Shown piece by piece: positions 1-6,254 of a stretch of DNA of 47,871 bases. This stretch comes from Chloroflexota bacterium (GTDB taxonomy: Bacteria > Chloroflexota > Anaerolineae > VGOG01). Positions within the stretch are counted from its first letter, which is position 1; each line of letters begins with the position of its first letter. A program made the translations under genes and the position numbers. Under the pieces are notes generated by a model, which did not search any database, had not been told where the DNA came from, and saw only the letters and a program-made list of their open reading frames with translations. The DNA lies in the NCBI GenBank assembly GCA_030611885.1, contig JAUWOY010000024.1, positions 1 through 47,871 on the forward strand, read 5' to 3'.

Positions 1-2
1 AA

Positions 3-95
3 CAATTGCCAGAAACCAGCGAAGCCATGATTTATGCGGCGATGGTTCACCTCATGCTGCGCCGTCTGGCACGCAACCCGGCTGTGGCCTTGTAA
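3..95 (+). pseudogene. C-terminal end of an IS5-like DDE transposase (cut by window edge)
   Basis: The open frame entering from the left edge encodes 30 residues ending in a segment with ETSEAMIYAAMVHLMLRR followed by a stop. An E-x-SEAMIY-x-AM-x-x-LMLRRL tail is what IS5-family transposases typically end with, after the catalytic E. Only this tail is visible, so I cannot tell whether the rest of the element, outside the window, is intact. The right terminal inverted repeat, if present, should lie within about 100 bases after the stop; I could not define it without the left end. Confidence 0.6.
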
Positions 96-139
96 GCCGC
101 ACACCCCGTATGTGAACATAACTTTTAAAACACGCTCTA

Positions 140-172
140 AGGTGCAACGCACTTTCGAAGTGCGTTGCACCT
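140..172. repeat. Perfect 15-bp-arm palindrome
   Basis: Positions 140-154 and 158-172 are exact reverse complements with a three-base loop (TCG). There is no T-run directly after it, so it is not an obvious intrinsic terminator. It lies between the transposase tail and a separate terminator. It resembles a mobile palindromic (REP-like) unit. Confidence 0.75.
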
Positions 173-187
173 GGTCACCTGTCCAAT

Positions 188-230
188 ACAAAAATCCTCC
201 GGACGGCCGTTGCGTCCGGGGGATTTTTGT
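188..230 (+). terminator. Rho-independent terminator
   Basis: A GC-rich stem (about AATCCTCCGGACG paired with CGTCCGGGGGATT around a GCCGTTG loop) runs straight into a T-run. It would end transcription coming from the transposase side and isolate it from the promoter at 262-290. Confidence 0.75.
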
Positions 231-261
231 TATATAATGGGTACAGAACCCACGCGCCATT

Positions 262-290
262 TTGACAATGGAGCCCTTTTCTGGTACACT
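262..290 (+). promoter_or_regulatory. Sigma70-type promoter
   Basis: TTGACA at 262-267, a 17-bp spacer, and TACACT at 285-290. It directly follows the terminator. Transcription would begin near 297 and run through the short ABC ATPase stump (351-455) into the M1-type peptidase gene. Confidence 0.75.
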
Positions 291-350
291 GGAAGCGGAG
301 TAGCGGCGACCCACCCATCTGTCGGAATGAAATGAAAGGAGCATCTAACT

Positions 351-455
351 ATGCACACCGTACAAGTTTCCCACGTCGCCAAATCGTTTGGCAGTACCCA
401 GGCCGTGGTTGACGTATCCTTCGACAAAGGCGCAGATCATCAATCCCTAAGGTAA
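351..455 (+). pseudogene. N-terminal stump of an ABC transporter ATP-binding protein
   Basis: A well-placed ribosome site (AAAGGAG) and ATG open a 34-codon frame whose first 25 residues (HTVQVSHVAKSFGSTQAVVD and on) are the standard first strand and loop of an ABC ATPase. The frame then leaves the family and stops before any Walker A motif. It has the right promoter (262-290) and start, so this is the real 5' end of a former ATPase gene. The rest, probably with a permease, appears deleted, leaving the downstream peptidase. It is not functional as an ATPase. It could still act as a short upstream translated frame for the peptidase. Confidence 0.6.
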
Positions 456-466
456 GGAGTATCAAC

Positions 467-2020
467 ATGCCTACCCGCTACAAAGCAATCGCCACACTGA
501 TGATCGTTCTGGTCCTCATCGCCGGTTGTGAAAAACCCGAACCCACGGCTACGCCCGTGCCGCCGACTATTACGCCAGTTCCTCTCACGGCCACGCCCGT
601 GCCGCCGACGGCCACTCCTGTTGATACAACCTGGGACGACCGCGCCATCTTCCGCCCAGGACTGATTGACGCGGAACAGGAGGTGCTCGACCGCTTACCG
701 AGCGCGAGCGTGTACCACATTGACTTTCAAATTACCGACGACTTTCTCCTCCTGGAAGGCCACGAGGAAGTCCGTTACACCAACCAAGAGGATGAACCAC
801 TCGACGAGGTCTACTTCCGCCTGTTTCCGAACATAACCGGTGGTGCGGCCACCGTGTCCGCGCTCCAGGTAGACGGCCAGGACGTGGAACCCTTCCTCGA
901 ACTCCAGGACAGTGCCCTTCGTGTGCCGCTGCCGGCGGCTTTGCAACCCGGTGAACGGGTAGTCATCCAGATGGACTTCGAGGTGGAAGTGGCCCAGGAG
1001 ATGGGCGGCAACTATGGCCTGTTCGGCTACTTCGACGGCGTGCTGGTGCTGGACGAGTTCTACCCGGTCATCCCGGTCTACGACGACGAGGGCTGGAACG
1101 TGGAGGTTCCGTCTCGCAACGGCGACGTGACCTATTACGACGCCAGCTTCTACCTGGTGCGCGTGACCGCGCCCGCCAACCTGACAGTCGTTGCTTCAGG
1201 GGTTGAAGTCGGTAGCGAGCACGAAGCAGGTAGCCAAATCCTGACCTTCGCCGCCGGCCCCGCCCGCGATTTCTACCTGGCCGCCAACGAGGACTACACC
1301 GTGATCAGCCAGACGGTGGGGGAAACGACGGTCAACAGCTACGCTTTACCAGAATTGACGGAGGGGGCGAAATCGGCCTTGCAGTTTGCGACAGACGCGC
1401 TGAGAAGCTACAACGAGCGATTTGGCGTCTATCCGTACACCGAATTCGACGTCGTGAGCACGCCCATGCAGGCGCTGGGTATGGAGTATCCCGGCCTGGT
1501 GGCCATAGCCCTCGACCTCTACGATCCGAATGAACAGGCGGCGGGATTGCCATTTCCAATCGCGCTCGAAAGTACCGTAGCCCACGAGGTAGCTCATCAG
1601 TGGTTCTATAACGCCGTCGGCAACGATCAGGTGGACGAACCCTGGCTCGACGAGGCCGTGGTCCAATATCTCACCGGCCTCTATTACGTAGACACTCATG
1701 GCGAGAGTGCAGCGCGGGATTACCGCAGTTCGTGGGATAATCGCTGGGATCGCGTTGACCGGGCCGACATTCCCATCGGATTACCCGTGGCAGCCTACGC
1801 GGGTAGAGAATACGGCGCCATTGTCTATGGCCGTGGCCCGCTTTTCGTCGCCGCGCTGGCCGAGGAGATGGGGCAGAAACCGCTCGACGAATTCCTGCGC
1901 GACTACTACGAATCCCACAAATGGGGCATCGGCACGAGCGATGCGTTCAGGCAACTGGCCGAACAGCACTGCCAATGCGACCTGACCGCTCTGTTTGAGG
2001 AGTGGGTTTATGAAAAGTAA
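467..2020 (+). CDS. M1-family (gluzincin) metallopeptidase, lipoprotein
   Basis: A 517-residue zinc peptidase anchored to the outer face of the membrane. The N-terminus has a lipobox (LIAGC, Cys at about residue 21) followed by a Pro/Thr linker with ATPVPPT-type repeats. The catalytic core shows the GAMEN-like GMEYP segment near residue 330, then HEVAH at 373-377 and the third zinc ligand Glu at 396, exactly 18 residues after the second His as in family M1. It is shorter than a full aminopeptidase N and lacks an obvious C-terminal helical domain, as in small bacterial M1-like peptidases. GGAG precedes the ATG. It is transcribed from the 262-290 promoter behind a broken ABC ATPase frame. Some relatives sit in ABC-2 exporter operons, so its former partners may have been deleted. 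Confidence 0.85.
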   Translation: MPTRYKAIATLMIVLVLIAGCEKPEPTATPVPPTITPVPLTATPVPPTATPVDTTWDDRAIFRPGLIDAEQEVLDRLPSASVYHIDFQITDDFLLLEGHEEVRYTNQEDEPLDEVYFRLFPNITGGAATVSALQVDGQDVEPFLELQDSALRVPLPAALQPGERVVIQMDFEVEVAQEMGGNYGLFGYFDGVLVLDEFYPVIPVYDDEGWNVEVPSRNGDVTYYDASFYLVRVTAPANLTVVASGVEVGSEHEAGSQILTFAAGPARDFYLAANEDYTVISQTVGETTVNSYALPELTEGAKSALQFATDALRSYNERFGVYPYTEFDVVSTPMQALGMEYPGLVAIALDLYDPNEQAAGLPFPIALESTVAHEVAHQWFYNAVGNDQVDEPWLDEAVVQYLTGLYYVDTHGESAARDYRSSWDNRWDRVDRADIPIGLPVAAYAGREYGAIVYGRGPLFVAALAEEMGQKPLDEFLRDYYESHKWGIGTSDAFRQLAEQHCQCDLTALFEEWVYEK

Positions 2021-2060
2021 AGGTCCAAAACAATAGCGCTGACATAAGCGTTCAGCCTCA

Positions 2061-2149
2061 GTGCGATCACGCCGGGTGAGGAGACCGCAGGTCGTATCGA
2101 AACCAAGTGATCGCACAGGGAGGGGGCGGCCAAACGTGGTTTCGATACG
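2061..2149. repeat. Nested inverted-repeat element, related to the one at 20516-20682
   Basis: Two interleaved perfect palindromes: GTGCGATCAC at 2061-2070 with GTGATCGCAC at 2107-2116, and CGTATCGAAACCA at 2093-2105 with TGGTTTCGATACG at 2137-2149. The second arm, and a downstream CTACTCAACCG, match the core of the large palindrome at 20516-20682 with a few changes. Non-coding and of unknown role. Confidence 0.6.
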
Positions 2150-2216
2150 CCTCTTTCTGGGCTACTCAACCGACGTTTGGCCTACCCCCCGAACGCATAC
2201 GCGCTGACTTCATCCC

Positions 2217-2249
2217 AAACGGGTGGGGAACATTCCCCACCCGTTTTTT
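2217..2249 (+). terminator. Rho-independent terminator of the peptidase transcript
   Basis: AACGGGTGGGGAA pairs with TTCCCCACCCGTT around a three-base loop and is followed by a T-run (TTTTTT). It separates the peptidase gene from the acetyltransferase gene. Confidence 0.85.
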
Positions 2250-2258
2250 GTATCTAGC

Positions 2259-2287
2259 TTGCGCATTTCAGCTTAAGGTGATAAAAT
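2259..2287 (+). promoter_or_regulatory. Possible promoter for the GNAT gene
   Basis: TTGCGC, a 17-bp spacer and TAAAAT. The -10 box is good and the -35 box poor. It lies between the terminator at 2217-2249 and the GNAT start at 2332, where a promoter is needed. Confidence 0.35.
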
Positions 2288-2331
2288 ATCAGCGTAGACT
2301 TGTATGTCATCAGCGATTGGAGGAACCAGCG

Positions 2332-2859
2332 ATGATCGTCCGCCCTGTCGAACTAACCGACCTGAACGCTTGCCTCGCCCTCGAGCACTCCTATGTGACC
2401 AACTACGTCTGGCAGATGGAAGAAAGCGAGGGAGCTGGAAAAGTCACGGTGGTTTTCCGCACCGCCAGACTGCCGCGGTCCATGAGGGTCAAGTACCCCA
2501 AGGATTACGACGATCTATTGGCGAGTTGGCGGCGGGGCGAGTGCTTCCTGGTCGCCGAAGAGGACGGCGAGGTCCACGGCTATCTGGACATGTCTGTGCA
2601 GTCCTGGCACCTCACGGGCTGGGTGGACAACCTGGCTGTAGCCACGGCCCACCGACGCCAGGGCATCGGAACGGCCCTCCTCAGGAAAGCCGCCGAGTGG
2701 GCTCGCCAGCGGGGCCTCAGCAGGTTGATGTTGGAGATCCAGACCAAGAACTACCCAGCCATCTGCTTTTGCCAAAAGAACGGTTTCGCCTTCTGCGGTT
2801 TCAACGATCGCTACTATACCAATCAGGACATTGCCCTGTTCTTTGCTCGTAGCATATAA
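2332..2859 (+). CDS. GNAT family N-acetyltransferase
   Basis: A 175-residue single-domain acetyltransferase that would move an acetyl group from acetyl-CoA to an amine; the substrate is not evident. The acetyl-CoA pyrophosphate loop is seen as RRQGIGTALL at about residue 105, after the strand WVDNLAV, and the family's final strand region (QTKNYPAICFCQKNGF) follows. An open frame extends upstream to 2107, but a TTGGAGG ribosome site sits eight to nine bases before the ATG at 2332, and the upstream stretch contains the terminator hairpin, so this start is preferred. It stands alone between a terminator and the next gene. Confidence 0.85.
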   Translation: MIVRPVELTDLNACLALEHSYVTNYVWQMEESEGAGKVTVVFRTARLPRSMRVKYPKDYDDLLASWRRGECFLVAEEDGEVHGYLDMSVQSWHLTGWVDNLAVATAHRRQGIGTALLRKAAEWARQRGLSRLMLEIQTKNYPAICFCQKNGFAFCGFNDRYYTNQDIALFFARSI

Positions 2860-2862
2860 ATC

Positions 2863-2896
2863 AGAAACCAGGTTTTTAGGAAAAAACCTGGTTTCT
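2863..2896. repeat. AGAAACCAGGTTTTT palindrome, copy 1
   Basis: 15-bp arms at 2863-2877 and 2882-2896, perfect reverse complements with a four-base loop. A second copy with identical arms is at 24188-24220. It starts three bases after the GNAT stop and could form a strong hairpin in the transcript. Confidence 0.8.
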
Positions 2897-2914
2897 CCAA
2901 AATTGGAGAACGTA

Positions 2915-4822
2915 GTGGAACTATCTCTGAATCTAACCTCAATTCTGGCCTTCGCTAACCTGATCCTGTCCTCAGCTATCGTGATCATCGCTTTCTCCCT
3001 GCTGGTCTACATCCTCACCCACAACCTGCGCAGCGCAGTGGCCCGCTCGTTCTGCGCCCTCATCGCCTTCGTCACCATCGTCTACGTGGGCGACGTCGCG
3101 CTGCCCAAAATCGAGACCCTGGAGGCGGCCATCCCCTGGCTCCGCTTCCAATGGCTGGGCATCGCCTTTGTCCCCGCCGCTTACCTCCACTTCTCCGATT
3201 CCCTTCTCAGGACGACCAACCTCACCTCCCCCTGGCGTCGCAGGGCCGTCCTGGCCAGTTATCTGATAAGCGCGCTTCTGTTCGGCTTGGCCATATCCAC
3301 CGACCTCCTGGTTCACGACGGGCGGCACCTGCCCCAGATCTCCCACCTGGCTGCCGGCCCCCTGTTCTGGGTATTTGCCCTCTACTTCTTGCTCACCGTG
3401 GCCTGGGGGGCACGCAATATCCAGCGCGCCCGCCAACGCTGCCTCACCTCAACCTCCAGGCGACGGATGACCTACCTGGCCCTGGCCTTCGCTGCTCCGG
3501 GCCTGGGCGTCTTCCCCTACCTGGTGGCGGCCAGCATGTCTCCCTACTCCGCGCCTGGGATCGTCCTGCTTCTCTCCCTGGTCGGCAACGTCGGCGTGTC
3601 CCTGATGATCGTGGTCATGGCCTACAGCGTGGCCTACTTCGGCGTCCTCACCCCCGACCGCGTGATCAAGCACAGCCTCATCCACTACCTGCTCAGAGGG
3701 CCTTTCGTGGCCACCTGTGCCGTTATCGTGATGCTGACCGTCCCCAAGGTGGAGCGCATCCTGGGCCTGCCCCGCGACACGGTGCTCATCTTCGCCATCG
3801 TCGGCCTGATCATCGTGCTGCAGATTTTCATCAATCTGGCCAAGCCTTTCATTGACCGCCTCATCTACCGCCAGGACCGCGAGGAGATCACCTGGATCCA
3901 GGAGCTGGACAAGCGGCTGCTGACCACCACCGACTTGAAGCAGTTCATGGAGAACGTGCTGACCGCTATCTGCGAGCTTCTCCGGGTTCAAAGAGGCTTC
4001 GTGGCAGTGATGGCCGGCGGAGAGCCGCGCCTGGAAGCCTTTTGCGGCCCGCTTAGCCCCTCCCACCTCGCGCTGAGCGCGGCCGATCTGCTGGCTCTGG
4101 CTCAATCCCCCTCCAACAATGGCGAATTAGACAGCGGTGACTTCGTCGTTCGCGACGGCTACTGGCTCTTGCCCCTGCGGACCGAGGCTGGGGAAGCCAC
4201 TTTGGGCGTCCTGGGAGTGGACGCGCGCAGCTCTGAGCCGGACCTGACGGAGGATGAGCTGGAGGTCGTGCGCCTTCTTATAGCCCAGGCCGAGCTGGCC
4301 CTGGAGGACCGGCACCTCCAGCAGGGGGTCTTCGTCGCCTTGCGGCAGATCATCCCCCAGATCGAGCGCATCCAACGCTGGCGCGGCACCGTTCGCTATC
4401 GCGGCTCGCCGGGGCTGGAGACCATCGAAGAGGGCCCGCTCTACGGCCCCGATTTCCAGCAGTGGGTCCGGGACGCCCTCAGCCACTACTGGGGCGGGCC
4501 CAAGCTGACCAGGAGCCCCCTCCTCAATCTCAAAGTCGTGGAGAGGGCCCTGGAAGAGAACGGTGGTAACCCGGCCAAAGCCCTGCGCTCCGTCCTTGGC
4601 CGCGCTATCGAGGCCCTCAAGCCTGAGGGCAAGCGCCAGATGACTACTGCGGAGTGGATACTGTACAACATCCTGGAACTGAAATTCATCCAGGGCCTGC
4701 GAGTGAGGGACATCGCCATGCGCCTGGCCATCAGCGAATCGGATCTCTATCGCAAGCAACGGGTGGCCATCGAGGAGGTTGCCAAGACCATAGCCGATAT
4801 GGAACAGGGAGCACGGGAGTAA
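2915..4822 (+). CDS. 7TM-type membrane sensor protein with GAF-like and C-terminal HTH-like regions, no kinase
   Basis: About 635 residues. The first 330 or so form a run of roughly eight to nine hydrophobic segments like the 7TM N-terminal domain of membrane histidine kinases. A GAF-like region follows at about 345-500 (from DLKQFMENVLTAICELL to the VLGVDARSS strand). Near the C-terminus is a helix-turn-helix-like stretch (GLRVRDIAMRLAISESDLYR) that recalls sigma region 4 or response-regulator output helices. I see no H-box or ATP-binding N/G motifs, so it is not a complete histidine kinase. The frame is open from 2831, but that part covers the palindrome at 2863-2896. TTGGAG seven bases before the GTG at 2915 supports the start given. 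It may sense a signal at the membrane and act on DNA or on another regulator; the function is unknown. Confidence 0.65.
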   Translation: MELSLNLTSILAFANLILSSAIVIIAFSLLVYILTHNLRSAVARSFCALIAFVTIVYVGDVALPKIETLEAAIPWLRFQWLGIAFVPAAYLHFSDSLLRTTNLTSPWRRRAVLASYLISALLFGLAISTDLLVHDGRHLPQISHLAAGPLFWVFALYFLLTVAWGARNIQRARQRCLTSTSRRRMTYLALAFAAPGLGVFPYLVAASMSPYSAPGIVLLLSLVGNVGVSLMIVVMAYSVAYFGVLTPDRVIKHSLIHYLLRGPFVATCAVIVMLTVPKVERILGLPRDTVLIFAIVGLIIVLQIFINLAKPFIDRLIYRQDREEITWIQELDKRLLTTTDLKQFMENVLTAICELLRVQRGFVAVMAGGEPRLEAFCGPLSPSHLALSAADLLALAQSPSNNGELDSGDFVVRDGYWLLPLRTEAGEATLGVLGVDARSSEPDLTEDELEVVRLLIAQAELALEDRHLQQGVFVALRQIIPQIERIQRWRGTVRYRGSPGLETIEEGPLYGPDFQQWVRDALSHYWGGPKLTRSPLLNLKVVERALEENGGNPAKALRSVLGRAIEALKPEGKRQMTTAEWILYNILELKFIQGLRVRDIAMRLAISESDLYRKQRVAIEEVAKTIADMEQGARE

Positions 4823-4823
4823 A

Positions 4824-4850
4824 GGCAATGAGGCAATGAGGCAACGAGGT
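4824..4850. repeat. Short tandem repeat GAGGCAAT after a stop codon
   Basis: About three imperfect copies of an 8-9 base unit (AGGCAATG, AGGCAATG, AGGCAACG) begin within a few bases of the preceding stop codon. It belongs to the set of post-stop tandem repeats seen across the window. Confidence 0.6.
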
Positions 4851-4897
4851 AACGGACGACTACTCGTTACTCATTTCCAAGAGAAAAGAGATCTACC

Positions 4898-5033
4898 GGA
4901 AAGTGCTCGGAGCCCCGTCCGCGGGGCAGATCTTGCGGCTCGACCCTTCGGCAGGCTCAGGACACCGCTTCGCCAGCGACGCCCCCGGGGACGGGGGCTG
5001 GGAGCGGTTTCAAAGACTTTCCGGGAGATCTCA
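4898..5033 (+). repeat. 136-bp dispersed repeat, copy A
   Basis: A near-identical 136-bp copy lies in the opposite orientation at 19125-19260. The element contains GC-rich hairpins (GCCCCGTCCGCGGGGC; CCCCCGGGGACGGGGG) and the motif CCCTTCGGCAGGCTCAGGAC. It lies in the leader of the S1-domain gene. A 76-codon open frame crosses it but has no protein likeness and is not called. GGAGGTG follows the element on the + strand, as it also does after copy B. Confidence 0.8.
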
Positions 5034-5150
5034 AAAGGGAAGGAGGTGAAGCAAAGGGCGATTTGAGGAACACTGCGTTGCTGACAAGGAACGAATTGGT
5101 GTATCGGTCACTGGGTTTTCGAACAGGTTCTTAAAGGAGAAAGGCAAGCC

Positions 5151-6179
5151 ATGAATCGGGAATCAGAGTTGCGTAGAGGTCTCGGAGAAGCACCTTTAGG
5201 AGAGGGTTATTGGCAGGCACTTTTACAAGGGGGAGAGAGGGCCACGAGTGCTGCGCCGCCTGCGGAAGGAGAGGAGGTCTGGCACAGGCTCAGCATGGAG
5301 CTGGGCATAGGCCAGGCCGAGGGGGAATCTGACGAGGAATCGGCCCCAGGAGAGGACAATCCTCCCTTTGATGACGAAATTCAAATTGAACGCTCCTGGC
5401 AACTGGCCCAGGCCAGCTTCGAGAATAATGAAATCTTAGAGCTGGAGGTTACGGGTTACAACCGTGGCGGCCTGTTGGTTCAGTTAAACGGGCTGCGAGC
5501 CTTTGTACCAGCCTCCCAGCTCATAGATTCACCAAACCATCTGGAATACGAAGAGAGAGAAACTGAGCTGACCAGCCGAGTGGGAGATAACCTCTCGCTC
5601 AAGATCATTGATTTGGATGAAGACCGCAACCGGCTCATACTCTCGGAACGAGCAACGACGTCCAACGAGGAACGAGAAGCACAGCTCTTGGCTGAACTGT
5701 GCAAAGGCGATACCAGGCAGGGCAGGGTCAACAATCTCTGCCCCTTCGGCGCCTTCGTAGACCTGGGAGGGGTGGAAGGGTTGATTCACGTCTCGGAGAT
5801 GTCCTGGGGACGGGTGAAGCATCCGAGCGACGTCCTCCAGAGCGGGGATGAAGTAGAAGTCTACGTTCTCAATGTAGACCGGCAGGCGAAAAAGATCGGC
5901 CTCAGCTTGAAGAGGCTGCAGCCAGACCCCTGGACCACAGTGGAGGAACGCTACCAGGCAGGCCAACTGGTGGAGGGCACGATAACTAATGTGGTCAGCT
6001 TCGGTGCCTTTACCCGCGTCGAGGAAGGTTTGGAAGGCCTGATCCACATCTCCGAGCTGGCCGAGGGGAATTTCCTCCACCCCCGCAACGTGGTCAAGGA
6101 AGGCGACGTAGTCACCGCTCGGATCTTAACCGTTGACAGCGCTAAACACCGCCTGGGGCTCAGCCTCCGACAGGTTTAG
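5151..6179 (+). CDS. S1 RNA-binding domain protein (ribosomal protein S1-like)
   Basis: 342 residues. An acidic, poorly conserved N-terminal 90 residues are followed by three S1 (OB-fold) domains at about 98-170, 184-256 and 268-342. The typical S1 signatures FGAFVDLGGVEGLIHVSEMS and FGAFTRVEEGLEGLIHISEL are clear in the second and third. The first domain is more diverged. Proteins of this build bind single-stranded RNA and help mRNA on the 30S subunit; three domains is short compared with the six of E. coli S1, but short forms are common outside Proteobacteria. AAAGGAG lies ahead of the ATG. The long leader holds the 136-bp repeat. Next comes ftsK, 75 bases away. Confidence 0.85.
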   Translation: MNRESELRRGLGEAPLGEGYWQALLQGGERATSAAPPAEGEEVWHRLSMELGIGQAEGESDEESAPGEDNPPFDDEIQIERSWQLAQASFENNEILELEVTGYNRGGLLVQLNGLRAFVPASQLIDSPNHLEYEERETELTSRVGDNLSLKIIDLDEDRNRLILSERATTSNEEREAQLLAELCKGDTRQGRVNNLCPFGAFVDLGGVEGLIHVSEMSWGRVKHPSDVLQSGDEVEVYVLNVDRQAKKIGLSLKRLQPDPWTTVEERYQAGQLVEGTITNVVSFGAFTRVEEGLEGLIHISELAEGNFLHPRNVVKEGDVVTARILTVDSAKHRLGLSLRQV

Positions 6180-6254
6180 CCTACACTTCGCCGAGCCCTT
6201 ATCTGAAAGCCAGAAGCTGCCCATCCCACTCCTGGCTTCCAGCAACCAACAACT

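Noticed and set aside
210..238. Promoter-like TTGCGT-17 bp-TATAAT
   Set aside because: It overlaps the stem and T-run of the terminator at 188-230, and a better promoter lies 50 bases downstream.
4836..5066. 76-codon frame ahead of the S1-domain gene
   Set aside because: It mostly translates the 136-bp repeat, which occurs inverted elsewhere, and has no ribosome site or protein likeness.
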